From contig NZ_NJFZ01000018.1 of the NCBI RefSeq assembly GCF_002270355.1, positions 1 to 64,000 on the forward strand: DNA of 64,000 nucleotides, in the 5' to 3' direction. Positions 19,574 to 29,501 of this stretch are shown piece after piece. The number at the start of each line of letters is the position of its first letter. Within the stretch, counting starts at the first letter, position 1. The DNA is from Flectobacillus sp. BAB-3569. Its GTDB lineage: Bacteria > Bacteroidota > Bacteroidia > Cytophagales > Spirosomataceae. The notes beneath the pieces were generated by a model. The model did no database searches and had not been told where the DNA came from. It was given only the letters and a program-made list of their open reading frames with translations. The translations under genes and the position numbers were made by a program.

Positions 19574-20359
19574 ATGAAAACTTCATTAGCTGATTTTGAT
19601 TTTTTAGATCCAACTACATTTATCATTACCTGCATTGCTATGTTTTTTGTAGTAATGATTCGCTATTTTATTCTTTCAGGATTCTTCCATAGCTATTTCT
19701 ATTTATGGAAAAAAGAAGAATGGAAGCTTCGAAAAATCAATACAAAGGCATATCCACCAGAACAGTTCAAAAAGGAAATAACTTGGTCTACGCTTACAGC
19801 AGTCCTTTTTTCTGTAATTGGAGCACTTACGGCGGTACTCTGGCAAAAAGGCTATACCCAATTATATACAGACTTGCACTGGTATGATATAGTTTGGTTC
19901 CCGTGCAGCATAGTCATCTCAATGCTCATTCATGAAACCTATTATTATTGGATTCATCGATGGATGCATCATCCGAAAATCTACCATCTGGTACATAAAG
20001 TCCATCATGATAGTAAAATTACCTCCGCATGGACAGCCTTCTCATTTCATCCGATTGAGGGTTTACTTGAAGCGCTTATTATGCCAGCGATTATTTGTAT
20101 CATTCCTATGCATATATATGCCGCTACAGTTCATTTAACTATTATGACAATTACAGCAGCAATCAATCATTTAGACATAGAGATTTATCCTAAAACCAAA
20201 TGGGGGAACTGGTTAGGTAAGGTAATGATTGGAGCTACTCATCATAGTCATCATCATAAGTACTATCGTTATAACTTTGGTTTATACTTTACCTTTTGGG
20301 ATAAAATCGGCAAAACAGAAAGTCCCAAGTTTCAAAAAGAGTTTGATGAAAGAACATAA
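19574..20359 (+). CDS. Fatty acid hydroxylase / sterol desaturase family membrane protein
   Basis: A 261-residue integral membrane di-iron enzyme. The eight-histidine set of the fatty acid hydroxylase superfamily is visible as HETYYYWIHRWMHHP, HKVHHDS, an intervening FHPIEG and NHLD, and the final HHSHHHKYYRYNFG. About four hydrophobic segments precede and separate these clusters (for example TFIITCIAMFFVVMIRYFIL). Members insert hydroxyl groups or double bonds into lipid or carotenoid chains, and in Bacteroidota some act on sphingolipid or carotenoid substrates. No neighbouring lipid gene narrows it here. It is convergent with the RlpA gene, sharing a bidirectional terminator. Confidence 0.9.
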   Translation: MKTSLADFDFLDPTTFIITCIAMFFVVMIRYFILSGFFHSYFYLWKKEEWKLRKINTKAYPPEQFKKEITWSTLTAVLFSVIGALTAVLWQKGYTQLYTDLHWYDIVWFPCSIVISMLIHETYYYWIHRWMHHPKIYHLVHKVHHDSKITSAWTAFSFHPIEGLLEALIMPAIICIIPMHIYAATVHLTIMTITAAINHLDIEIYPKTKWGNWLGKVMIGATHHSHHHKYYRYNFGLYFTFWDKIGKTESPKFQKEFDERT

Positions 20360-20361
20360 AA

Positions 20362-20386
20362 AAAGGAGACGTTAAACGTCTCCTTT
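20362..20386. terminator. Bidirectional terminator between convergent genes
   Basis: An 11-bp perfect stem (aaaggagacgt against acgtctccttt) with a three-base loop, with A-run on the left, serves the minus-strand RlpA gene best and can also stop the plus-strand hydroxylase. Confidence 0.85.
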
Positions 20387-20420
20387 AATAGTGTGGTAAT
20401 AATAGTTGTAATATAAAATC

Positions 20421-21245
20421 TTAGTAATTGTAGTGCGTACGAACTAAACCTCTATAGCCTCTTTCTTGCAACCACATCACTTTTTCTAATGCTGATTCTT
20501 TTGTATGGAATTCTCCGAAAAGAATACGATACACTTTACCCATTTCTTTTTGACCAACTTGAACATAAATTTCATCTGGTGACAAACCTAACTTAATAAG
20601 TTCATCATACATATCATGAATTTTGTTTAAGCTTGTCAATGCTGTTACCTGTACAGCAAATCCTCTTGGAGATTTTACTGTACCGTTGATATCGTAAGTT
20701 CTATCTTCAGAGAATGCCGTCGAATAGCTACTTGGAGCCATTGAAACCGATGCTTGAGGCATTAATGAACTAGATTGTACAGGCACTCTTTCTTGAGTAC
20801 TTGCCGCGATATCGTAATCTCTATAAATATTTACCTGAGACGCAGGTCTAGCATTCAATACTTCAACTCTTACTTGAGCTTTTCCACTTGCAATCATACC
20901 CAGACGAGAAGCAGCCTCTCTTGACAAATTCAATAATTTGCCCTCTTCTTCACAACGACAATAATCATTTACGCGTACATCGACTGTACGATTATTTTCG
21001 AGGTTTGTTACTCTCAAAACCGTATTTAGAGGATACTTTGAATGCGAAGCAGTAAGTTGTGCATCGTCGTAACGCTCACCATAAGATGTTAAATTTCCAG
21101 TTAAATTTTTACCGTAATACTTTGCAATTCCTTCTTCTACTACATTATTTCCATAAGAACCACTATACTCAGAATTTTGAGCTTTTGTAACCATCAAACC
21201 ACCTTGAACTAAAATAAGGAAAGCGGATGCGATTAATTTTTTCAT
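20421..21245 (-). CDS. rlpA: RlpA-like septal protein with SPOR domain
   Basis: A 274-residue exported protein. A signal peptide (ending near VTKAQ) is followed by a double-psi beta-barrel RlpA domain (about residues 35-125: EGIAKYYGKNLTGNLTSYGE, TASHSKYPLNTVLRVTNLE, VDVRVNDYC), a Ser/Pro/Gln-rich linker, and a C-terminal SPOR domain (about 195-274; GFAVQVTALTSLNKIHDMYD, KVYRILFGEFHTKESAL) which binds denuded septal peptidoglycan. In proteobacterial RlpA the catalytic loop reads NDRGPF; here it is NDYCRCEEEGKLLNLS, so lytic transglycosylase activity is uncertain. The gene is monocistronic. Confidence 0.9.
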   Translation of the reverse strand: MKKLIASAFLILVQGGLMVTKAQNSEYSGSYGNNVVEEGIAKYYGKNLTGNLTSYGERYDDAQLTASHSKYPLNTVLRVTNLENNRTVDVRVNDYCRCEEEGKLLNLSREAASRLGMIASGKAQVRVEVLNARPASQVNIYRDYDIAASTQERVPVQSSSLMPQASVSMAPSSYSTAFSEDRTYDINGTVKSPRGFAVQVTALTSLNKIHDMYDELIKLGLSPDEIYVQVGQKEMGKVYRILFGEFHTKESALEKVMWLQERGYRGLVRTHYNY

Positions 21246-22026
21246 AATTGTTATTCAGATTATGTGTTTATTTTCAGATGTGTTTTAAGAAACGCAGTGC
21301 TAATACTCGATGAAACCTTCGAAATTTGAGATAAATGTATAAAGTGACTATTATAAAGTTTATACAATTCTTCACAAAAATCGTGCCAGCCTTAAAATAC
21401 TTTAGCTAAGTTTACGTTTTAATGGGCTTAATTGCCAAATTAAATAGACAAAAGCCATAAAAAACTTATGAATTGTAGTTTTATCTAACCAATTCAAGGT
21501 TTCTCTAGCATTTCAAAATCTATGTTTTGTCCAACTTTCAAACAAAACATTATACTTTATAAAGTGTGAAGTAAGGAGATATGAGATTTGAGTGGCTTAC
21601 TAAAAAGAATTTGTCTTTTTTAAAGATTTGTACTTACTCAGGCTTTTTATTCAAATTCTTTCTTTAAAATATTGTAAGTCCTTGACTATTTACTAGCTTA
21701 TATCGTGCCAAACTTTTGTAAAACTCAAAATTTTATCAAAAAAACTTGTTTTACTTTTAAATTTTAGATTTCGACAATTAGAAATATATTTGTGTAGGCA
21801 CTCTCAAGGTCTTGTTTATGCTATTCTTGAGTGGTACCCTACAATTAGCTAACATTTTTATAAACAAAAACATTCGTGTATCTATGGTAAGTTTTGGATA
21901 AGATAGTTGAGATTTCCGTTTCTCGAAATGATAATTATCAAGAAATCAATATTAAATCTCATCTCTCGCCATTCTTCATGCTCACTGTGATACCCAAACC
22001 ATTTTCCCAATTTAGAACAAATAGCT
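21246..22026. other. Intergenic gap upstream of glgE, no gene seen
   Basis: A 781-bp AT-rich stretch between divergent rlpA and glgE. No convincing ORF or RNA gene was found. A TATATTTG box at 21785-21792 matches the Bacteroidota -7 consensus but has no TTG at the expected distance. A long glgE leader would follow if that box were used. Confidence 0.5.
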
Positions 22027-24003
22027 ATGGCTAAGACGAAACAATCTTTAAAAAAACCGCAAAACGGACAGAGTCGAGTAATTATCGAACGTGTAAGCCC
22101 TGAACTAGACGGGGGGCGTTTTGCTATTAAAGCTGTACAAGGGGATTCTATTCATGTAGAAGCAGACGTTTTTTTGGATGGACACGATATTCTCTCAGCA
22201 AGATTGCTCCACAAGCGTAACAATGCCAAGGAATGGATTGAAACACCTATGTATTTTATCAATAATGACCGTTATGGGGCATCATTTAAGGTAGAAGATA
22301 ATGGTTTCTATGAATATACCATTGAAGCATGGGTAGACCATGCTGCTAGCTGGGAGCACGAAATCAGCATGAAAATTAAGGATGGACAACACGTCAATAT
22401 TGAACTGTTAGTCGGTGCGAATATATTGGACTATATGGCTTCAGTAGCTTCCGTATCAGACAAAGCACTAATTGAACATGCGGCGAGTATCTTCCGTAAT
22501 CCTAATGAATACCAACATGCTATAGAGTTTGCCACGGGAACTACCATGCACGATTGGATTCAGTTGTATCCGAATAAAAAGTATGTTAGTACTTACAAGA
22601 CACTCAAACTTTGGGTTGATCGTGAAAAAGCGGCTTTCTCTTCTTGGTATTCGATGTTTCCACGTTCTGCAGCATCAAAAAAAGGAGCACATGGTACATT
22701 TAAAGATGTTGAGGAAAATGTCATTCCGCGTGTAAAATCTTTAGGCTTTGATGTTTTATATATTCCTCCTATTCACCCAATTGGTCATCAATTTAGAAAA
22801 GGTAAAAACAATTCAACTACCTGTGAGCCAGGCGAACCTGGGGTTCCGTATGGTATTGGGTCAGACTTGGGCGGTCACACGGCAATTCTTCCAGAATTGG
22901 GCACCTTAGATGATTTAAAACATTTGATTCAGACTTGTCAAGATAATGGTATCGAACTGGCTATGGACTTAGCCATTCAATGTTCGCCAGATCACCCTTA
23001 CACTAAAGAACATCCAGAATGGTTCAAAGTACGTCCTGATGGTACGATTCAATATGCGGAGAACCCTCCTAAAAAATACCAAGATATTTACCCTATCAAC
23101 TTTGAGTCAGAAAACTGGGAAGAGCTTTGGGATGAGTTAAAAAATGTCATTATGACTTGGGCCGAATGGGGTATTCGCCTTATTCGTGTAGACAATCCAC
23201 ATACCAAATCATTTAATTTTTGGGAATGGGTCATTGCCGAAGTGCAAGCAGTATATCCAGACATGATTTTCTTGGCAGAAGCATTTACCAAGCCGAAGGT
23301 AATGGCACAACTTGCCAAATTGGGTTATGCACAATCATATACCTATTATACTTGGCGCAATAACAAAGCCGAATTGACCGAGTACATGATGGAGTTGACG
23401 CATACCGAGCAGAAATACTACATGCGTCCCAACTTTTGGCCGAATACCCATGATATTTTGCCTTGGTGCTTGCAAGGTGGTTTAGAACCGATGTTTATCA
23501 CACGTTATTTTATGGCGGCTACTCTTTCGGCAAACTATGGTATTTTTGGACCTGTATTTGAAAGCATGAACAATGAAGCAAATCCAGGGAAAGAAGAGTA
23601 TCGTAATTCTGAGAAATATGAAATCAAACACTGGGGTTGGTCATTTGAAAATAAGTTGACACAAATCATTCGTCTGACGAACCAAGCACGCGTCGAAAAT
23701 TCCGCTTTGCAACGTACCAATAATATTACTTTCTGTCAGATAGAAAATGATCAAGTATTGGCCTATCTAAAAACGCATGCCAATGGTAACCGAATTTTGT
23801 GCGTAGTCAATCTCGACCCTTATAATCGCCAGGGCGGAGTAGTGAGAGTACCACTTTCGCAAATCCATAAACACCAAGACCAAGAATATATTGTTCATGA
23901 TTTGTTGACGGGAGCCAAATATCACTGGAAAGGAGAATACAACTTTGTAGATCTTGACCCACATATTATGCCAATGCACTTATTTAGAATAGAAGATATT
24001 TAG
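22027..24003 (+). CDS. glgE: Maltose-1-phosphate maltosyltransferase GlgE
   Basis: A 658-residue GH13_3 enzyme that transfers maltosyl units from alpha-maltose 1-phosphate onto alpha-glucan. It has the N-terminal beta domain typical of GlgE (RVIIERVSPELDGGRFAIKA), the (beta/alpha)8 barrel with YIPPIHPIGHQFRKG, and catalytic residues Asp389 (IRVDNPHTK) and Glu418 (FLAEAFTKP). The 29-residue spacing between nucleophile and acid equals that of the characterised Streptomyces enzyme (Asp394/Glu423). The C-terminal beta domain ends in DPHIMPMHLFRIEDI. Its usual partners treS, maltokinase and glgB are not in this window, so the gene stands alone. A strong terminator follows. Confidence 0.95.
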   Translation: MAKTKQSLKKPQNGQSRVIIERVSPELDGGRFAIKAVQGDSIHVEADVFLDGHDILSARLLHKRNNAKEWIETPMYFINNDRYGASFKVEDNGFYEYTIEAWVDHAASWEHEISMKIKDGQHVNIELLVGANILDYMASVASVSDKALIEHAASIFRNPNEYQHAIEFATGTTMHDWIQLYPNKKYVSTYKTLKLWVDREKAAFSSWYSMFPRSAASKKGAHGTFKDVEENVIPRVKSLGFDVLYIPPIHPIGHQFRKGKNNSTTCEPGEPGVPYGIGSDLGGHTAILPELGTLDDLKHLIQTCQDNGIELAMDLAIQCSPDHPYTKEHPEWFKVRPDGTIQYAENPPKKYQDIYPINFESENWEELWDELKNVIMTWAEWGIRLIRVDNPHTKSFNFWEWVIAEVQAVYPDMIFLAEAFTKPKVMAQLAKLGYAQSYTYYTWRNNKAELTEYMMELTHTEQKYYMRPNFWPNTHDILPWCLQGGLEPMFITRYFMAATLSANYGIFGPVFESMNNEANPGKEEYRNSEKYEIKHWGWSFENKLTQIIRLTNQARVENSALQRTNNITFCQIENDQVLAYLKTHANGNRILCVVNLDPYNRQGGVVRVPLSQIHKHQDQEYIVHDLLTGAKYHWKGEYNFVDLDPHIMPMHLFRIEDI

Positions 24004-24084
24004 TATAAGATTTATACTTAGGTGTTGAGAGTCAAATCCCTCTTGGGAATTACTTATAATCACCTAAGTATATTAAGAAATTGT

Positions 24085-24127
24085 TAAGCCCAACTTCCTA
24101 CATGGAGAAGTTGGGCTTATTTTTTTG
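24085..24127 (+). terminator. Terminator after glgE
   Basis: A 13-bp perfect stem (taagcccaacttc against gaagttgggctta) with a nine-base loop and a following T-run. Confidence 0.92.
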
Positions 24128-24657
24128 TAAAATCATAAGCAAAAATACAGATACAGTTGCATAGAGTCGTTTTTTGAAACAATTCGTTTTACAATCGATT
24201 TCATAAAAATACTTGTTAAAAAATGATTTATTAATAAAAAAAATAATTAAATTTCTATTCCTAGGATACAATCAGGTTACTTTCAGCTGTAAAGTTATCT
24301 CCAAACCAATATGACCATTTGAATATGAACTCAACAAATACTCTTTATTCAACTCCATTTTTCTTACCCAAATCACCCTGTTTTTTCGGTAAAAAACGGC
24401 AATAGCTAGCCCTCTAATATTTCACTTTTTCTTAGAATCTCCATATTTTACTGTGTGAGAACAGATTTGTTTTGCCCAATGTTAAGGATAAATCATCTCG
24501 ACTTAATGATTTATTTACAGCCTCTCGACTTTGATAGGATAACTTGCGCCTCCAAATTAAGCATTGGTGAATGCTAGAGACAGGATACTCGTAATTTTCT
24601 TAAACTCAAAAAAGTATACAACATCCTGATACTCCTACTTATCAACCCAATTTTATC
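24128..24657. other. Intergenic gap upstream of the SusC gene
   Basis: A 530-bp AT-rich region presumed to carry the promoter and long leader of the SusC/SusD operon. No ORF for an anti-sigma factor, hybrid sensor or SusR-like regulator lies here or next to the pair. No clear -7 box was found. Confidence 0.5.
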
Positions 24658-27600
24658 ATGAACAAATTTTACTCTCTGAGTCTTACCAGTAAACTAACCG
24701 CTGGTTTGCTATTAGGTGTTTGTGTTGGGCTCTCGCCCACACCGCTTCACGCTCACAACCGTGCAGCATTATCTAATTACAGCTTGGAAACATTGATGAC
24801 GAGCGAAATTCCAGTAAAAGGAAAAGTCATTGATGCCACAACTAACGAACCATTAATTGGTTGTTCGGTTGCGATCAAAGGTAGCAAGCGTGGTGTAAAT
24901 ACCGACGCAAAAGGAAATTTTGCATTGAATGTTGACGAAAAGGCAACTTTGGTCATCACTTTTGTAGGATACGAAAGACAAGAAATAGCGGTAAATGGCC
25001 GTACACAAATAGAGGTTTCGTTAAAATCTACTGCATCTGACTTAGAACAAGTAGTAGTAGTTGGTTATGGTAGTACAACAAAGAAAGATGTTACTGGATC
25101 CGTAAAATCTTTGAAAAGTGCCGAATTTAACCAAGGTATCATCAACACGCCTGAATCTTTATTACAAGGTAAAGTATCGGGTGTAAACGTAACATCTGCA
25201 AGTGGTGAGCCGGGTGGTACTCAAAACATTACAGTTCGTGGTCCGGGTGGTGTTCGTACGGGTAGTACGCCATTGTTTGTAGTAGATGGAATGGCACTTG
25301 ATAATTCATCAACAGGTGGTGCAACCAACCCATTGACGTTTATGAACCCTCAAGACATCGAGTCGATCGACGTGTTGAAAGATGCCTCTGCAACTGCCAT
25401 TTATGGTTCAAGAGGTGCTAACGGGGTTATCTTGATTACTACAAAAAAAGGAAAATCGGGTTTCTCTTCACTCACTTACTCAGCTAGTTACGGTTTGTCG
25501 ACCATGGCTCGTCCGTTGAATGTATTCACAGCAGATGAATACCGTAAGCAAGTAGTAGCAGTAGGTGGTGTATTGGAAGATTTCAAAGGAAATACAGACT
25601 GGCAGAAAGAAATAAGCCGCACAGCCGTAACACAAAACCATAACTTATCATTCGGTGGTGGTGCTGACAAATTGACTTATTATGGTTCATTCGGTATTCA
25701 GAATCAAGAAGGTATTATCAAAAATAGCCAATTGAATCGCTATAGTGGTCGTTTGAATGTGACTCAAAAATTATTGAAGGATCGTTTGACTGTAGATGTA
25801 AACCTAAACGCCACACAAACATATAACGAACGTCCTCCGATCGGGTCAGTATTGGGTAGTGCTATTTCAACGAACCCAACAATTCCTGCATATGACGCCA
25901 ATGGCAATATCTATTTGTATCAATCAGGTACAAACCCATTGTTGGCGTTAAAATTGGAAAAAGATGCAACGACTACAACAAGAATTTTAGGAAATATCTC
26001 TCCTTCCCTAAAAATTACAGATCATTTAACATACAAGCTCAATTTTGGTATTGACTATTCAAACGCACATCGCGACCTACAATCATTGGCAAATGCTGTA
26101 CCACAACAGGATGGTCGTTTAGAATCTATTGACACATGGAATACCAACCGACTGATTGAAAACTACTTAACTTACAATAGAAGCATTGGCAAAGACCATA
26201 ATTTATCTATGTTGGTAGGTCACTCTTATCAAAGATTCTTCTTGCAAGGTCGTGGTTATAGTATCAACAAATTTCCTATTACTGACCTTGAGCCAATTTA
26301 TAACCCAGGCTTAGGACAAGAATTGACATTGGCTAACAACAAACCTTATGGTTATGCCACTATCAATGAATTACAATCGTTCTTTGGGCGTGCCAACTAT
26401 ACATTCAAAGACAAATACTTGTTAACAGCCACAGTTCGTGCTGATGGTTCATCAAAATTTGGTGCTAACAATAAATACGGTGTATTCCCTTCGTTCTCTG
26501 CAGGTTGGAGAATTTCTGAAGAAGAATTCATGAAAGGTTCAGCAGTAAGCAACTTAAAGTTAAGAGCTGGTTGGGGTAGAACAGGTAACCAAGAAATTCC
26601 TTCAAAAATTACCCAAGCACGCTTTACTTCAGTAGTTTCGGGTACGACATCATATCCTTTGAATGAATCATCGACTTATCCAGCAGGAACTTCTTATACA
26701 CGTTTGGCTAACCCAAATATTCAGTGGGAACAATCTACTCAAACTGACTTAGGTTTAGATTTTGCCTTCTTAAATGGTGCTTTGAGCGGTACAATCGATG
26801 CCTTCCACAAAGTTTCTGGAGATATTTTGTTAGAAGTAATTCCTTCTGACCCAGTACAACCAGCGGGTACTTTCTGGACTAATGTTAAAGATATGACTAT
26901 CACTAACAAAGGTTTAGAATTAGAATTGAACTACCGTCATTCTACACAACAAGGTTTGACTTATGAATTTGGTGGAAACATTACTTTCATCAGCAACGTA
27001 GTAAACAAATCACCTTACTCAGTAATTCCTTCAGGTTCGGCTTCTGGTTCTGGTTTGACTTCAGCTACTATCAATGGTTACGTAAATGGTCAACCTATTG
27101 GTACATTTTTCTTGAAAGAATTTATTGGTTTAGATGACAAAGGTTTGAGCCAATACAGAGACGTTGATGGTGATGGAATCGTTACTGACAACGACCGTGT
27201 TGCAGCAGGAACCGCTTTACCAAACAAACAATACAACTTCTTTGGTCGTGTAAGCTATAAAGGGTTTGATTTGGTAGCCAATTTCAATGGGGTATCTGGA
27301 AACAAACTTTACGATAACACAGCTAACTCTAACTTCTATAAATTACGTCTTTCAAAAGGAATCAACACTACTCCTGAAGTATTAGCATTCCCGAATGAAT
27401 CTGTTAATAACTCAGCTCCAGTATCAACAAGATTCTTGAAAGACGGTGCATTTTTACGCTTGAATAACCTTGCACTAGGTTATACATTCGATACCAAAAA
27501 GCTAGGAATTAACGAGTGGATTTCAGGCTTGAGATTATCAGTAACTGGGCAAAACCTATTCGTAATTACAAAATACAATGGTTATGACCCAGAAGTAAAT

Positions 27601-27699
27601 ACTGACCGTACAATCAACGGTATTACTTCTTATGGTATCGATTATTTAAGTTATCCAAAAGCAAGAACAGTTGTATTTGGGCTTAACGTAACATTCTAA
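24658..27699 (+). CDS. SusC/RagA family TonB-linked outer membrane protein
   Basis: A 1013-residue TonB-dependent transporter. After the signal region (about 1-33) comes a carboxypeptidase-D regulatory-like domain (VKGKVIDATTNEPLIGCSVA to VTFVGYERQEI), the SusC signature with TonB-box-like EQVVVVGYGSTTKKDVTGSV, and the plug (GKVSGVNVTSASGEPGGTQN, DVLKDASATAIYGSRGANGV), then a 22-strand barrel ending in ARTVVFGLNVTF. A DGDGIVTDNDR calcium-like loop lies in a late extracellular segment. It should take up a glycan or peptide across the outer membrane together with the SusD lipoprotein encoded 14 bp downstream. No glycosidase, sulfatase or peptidase is in the same operon, so the substrate cannot be inferred. 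Confidence 0.96.
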   Translation: MNKFYSLSLTSKLTAGLLLGVCVGLSPTPLHAHNRAALSNYSLETLMTSEIPVKGKVIDATTNEPLIGCSVAIKGSKRGVNTDAKGNFALNVDEKATLVITFVGYERQEIAVNGRTQIEVSLKSTASDLEQVVVVGYGSTTKKDVTGSVKSLKSAEFNQGIINTPESLLQGKVSGVNVTSASGEPGGTQNITVRGPGGVRTGSTPLFVVDGMALDNSSTGGATNPLTFMNPQDIESIDVLKDASATAIYGSRGANGVILITTKKGKSGFSSLTYSASYGLSTMARPLNVFTADEYRKQVVAVGGVLEDFKGNTDWQKEISRTAVTQNHNLSFGGGADKLTYYGSFGIQNQEGIIKNSQLNRYSGRLNVTQKLLKDRLTVDVNLNATQTYNERPPIGSVLGSAISTNPTIPAYDANGNIYLYQSGTNPLLALKLEKDATTTTRILGNISPSLKITDHLTYKLNFGIDYSNAHRDLQSLANAVPQQDGRLESIDTWNTNRLIENYLTYNRSIGKDHNLSMLVGHSYQRFFLQGRGYSINKFPITDLEPIYNPGLGQELTLANNKPYGYATINELQSFFGRANYTFKDKYLLTATVRADGSSKFGANNKYGVFPSFSAGWRISEEEFMKGSAVSNLKLRAGWGRTGNQEIPSKITQARFTSVVSGTTSYPLNESSTYPAGTSYTRLANPNIQWEQSTQTDLGLDFAFLNGALSGTIDAFHKVSGDILLEVIPSDPVQPAGTFWTNVKDMTITNKGLELELNYRHSTQQGLTYEFGGNITFISNVVNKSPYSVIPSGSASGSGLTSATINGYVNGQPIGTFFLKEFIGLDDKGLSQYRDVDGDGIVTDNDRVAAGTALPNKQYNFFGRVSYKGFDLVANFNGVSGNKLYDNTANSNFYKLRLSKGINTTPEVLAFPNESVNNSAPVSTRFLKDGAFLRLNNLALGYTFDTKKLGINEWISGLRLSVTGQNLFVITKYNGYDPEVNTDRTINGITSYGIDYLSYPKARTVVFGLNVTF

Positions 27700-27713
27700 T
27701 TTTCTAAAGAAAC

Positions 27714-29399
27714 ATGAAAAAACCAGTTATATTCCTTTCATTGTTAGCCTCTTTGATTGCAGCTCAGAGTTGTACTAACCTCGAAGAACAAGTACTAGAT
27801 GAATCTTTTTCTCCGAGTATTTCTTACGCAGATATCGCTAATGGTACTTTAGCTCCTGTGTACGCTTTATTACCAAGTATTTTCTTACATACCAACTATT
27901 TTACACTTCAAGAAATCTCTACAGATGAGGCTATTTTGCCATATCGTGGAGGTACTGACTGGGGCGATAATGGTATCTATTTGGCCATGCACCAGCATAC
28001 GTCTACAAGTACAGATCCAAACTTGAGAAATACTTGGAATTTTATTTTACAAGGAATTTCTCGTTCGGTATCAGCCATCAATGAGTTCCAAGGCAAAACC
28101 GATGCAACTTCACAATTATATTTAGCAGAATCACGTGGTATGCGTGCCTATTATTCGATGCTTACGTTGGACTTGTTCGGGGTAGTTTTTGTAAAAAATA
28201 CCGTTGGTGAAACTTCAAAAGTAATTCGTGGTGCTGAAGCCGTAGAATACATCAAATCAGAACTATTAGCCGTAGAACCAAATCTTTCTACGACAGTAGG
28301 TCCAGGTCGTTTGAACAAAGCAGCAGCTTGGGGTCTTTTGGCTCGTTTGCACTTAAATGCTGCGGTTTACCGTAATGTTACGGCACAAACCGTTACTTTC
28401 TCAAACGACGATTTAGACAAAGTAATTGAGTATACAGACAAAATCATTAATTCTAATCAATACCAGTTGTCGCCAGAATATTTCTCAATTTTTAATAGCG
28501 ATAACCATAGCAACAAAGAAATTATCTTTGCTGTAGACCAACGTGCTGAGTTGAATGGTCACAACCGTTTGGCTTACTTCTCGTTGTCGGGCGACCAATT
28601 CCCATTGCCAGCATTCCCTGCGGCAAATGGTACTGACGGTCCAGCGATTACGTCTGACTATTATCGTACTTGGGTAAATGCTTATGGCTCACAAGACCCT
28701 AGCGTTGACCCTCGTTTTTACAAGCAAAACCTTTCGATTTATTCAAACCCAGCTGACTCATGTGTAACAGCTGAAAGCTTCAATATCAACCGAGGTATTT
28801 TGCGTGGTCAGCAGTATGGTTTGATTCGTAAAAATGGTGTTTTCTTGAAATGTCCAGATGGAAAAATGAAGGTTGGTAAACTTTTCAATGACACTCGTAA
28901 CCGTCCGACTACTCCAGTAATCTTTACCGAAAAAGTAGACTTTAGTGTAACTGGTTCTGACTACTCTACAGGCTACCGTGTTGAAAAATATGAGTTCTCG
29001 AAGAAATCTACATCAGGTCGTAACCTTGGAGACGCAGATATCGTAATCTTACGTTTGGCTGATGTATATATGATGCGTGCAGAAGCAAAATTGCGTAAGA
29101 GCAACGACGCTGCTTCAGCTTTAGCAGATGTTAATACCGTTCGTGCTTCAAGAAAAGCGACAACGCCTCCTCCAGCATTGACAAGTATGTCATTAGACTT
29201 ATTGTATCGTGAAAGAGGTTTTGAGTTTTACTGGGAAATGCTTCGTCGTACAGATATGATTCGTTTTGGTAAATACGAAGATACTTGGACTGAAAAAACT
29301 ATTACAGACCGTAACAAACGTATTTTCCCAATTCCACAAACAGCCATCGACGGTGCGTCTAACCTTCCAGGCTACTTAGTGCAGAATCCATCATATTAA
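27714..29399 (+). CDS. SusD/RagB family nutrient-binding lipoprotein
   Basis: A 561-residue outer-membrane lipoprotein with lipobox LIAAQSC (Cys20). The SusD N-terminal region includes ESRGMRAYYSMLTLDLFGVV and GRLNKAAAWGLLARLHLNAA with the TPR-like helices, and the RagB/SusD C-terminal part has ADIVILRLADVYMMRAEAKL and LLYRERGFEFYWEMLRRTDM, ending in IFPIPQTAID. It caps the SusC barrel and binds the substrate. It overlaps no gene and is separated from susC by 14 bp, so the two are translationally linked in one operon, closed by the terminator at 29420. Confidence 0.96.
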   Translation: MKKPVIFLSLLASLIAAQSCTNLEEQVLDESFSPSISYADIANGTLAPVYALLPSIFLHTNYFTLQEISTDEAILPYRGGTDWGDNGIYLAMHQHTSTSTDPNLRNTWNFILQGISRSVSAINEFQGKTDATSQLYLAESRGMRAYYSMLTLDLFGVVFVKNTVGETSKVIRGAEAVEYIKSELLAVEPNLSTTVGPGRLNKAAAWGLLARLHLNAAVYRNVTAQTVTFSNDDLDKVIEYTDKIINSNQYQLSPEYFSIFNSDNHSNKEIIFAVDQRAELNGHNRLAYFSLSGDQFPLPAFPAANGTDGPAITSDYYRTWVNAYGSQDPSVDPRFYKQNLSIYSNPADSCVTAESFNINRGILRGQQYGLIRKNGVFLKCPDGKMKVGKLFNDTRNRPTTPVIFTEKVDFSVTGSDYSTGYRVEKYEFSKKSTSGRNLGDADIVILRLADVYMMRAEAKLRKSNDAASALADVNTVRASRKATTPPPALTSMSLDLLYRERGFEFYWEMLRRTDMIRFGKYEDTWTEKTITDRNKRIFPIPQTAIDGASNLPGYLVQNPSY

Positions 29400-29419
29400 G
29401 AAGTGATGAGTTTTGAATG

Positions 29420-29449
29420 AGGAGTGATGAGTTTCATCACTCCTTTTTT
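29420..29449 (+). terminator. Terminator of the SusC/SusD operon
   Basis: An 11-bp perfect stem (aggagtgatga against tcatcactcct) with a three-base loop and a six-T tail. Confidence 0.9.
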
Positions 29450-29501
29450 GTTTTAGTATATCTGCCCTTTCCGCACTCCACACTCAAAACTCATCACTCT
29501 T

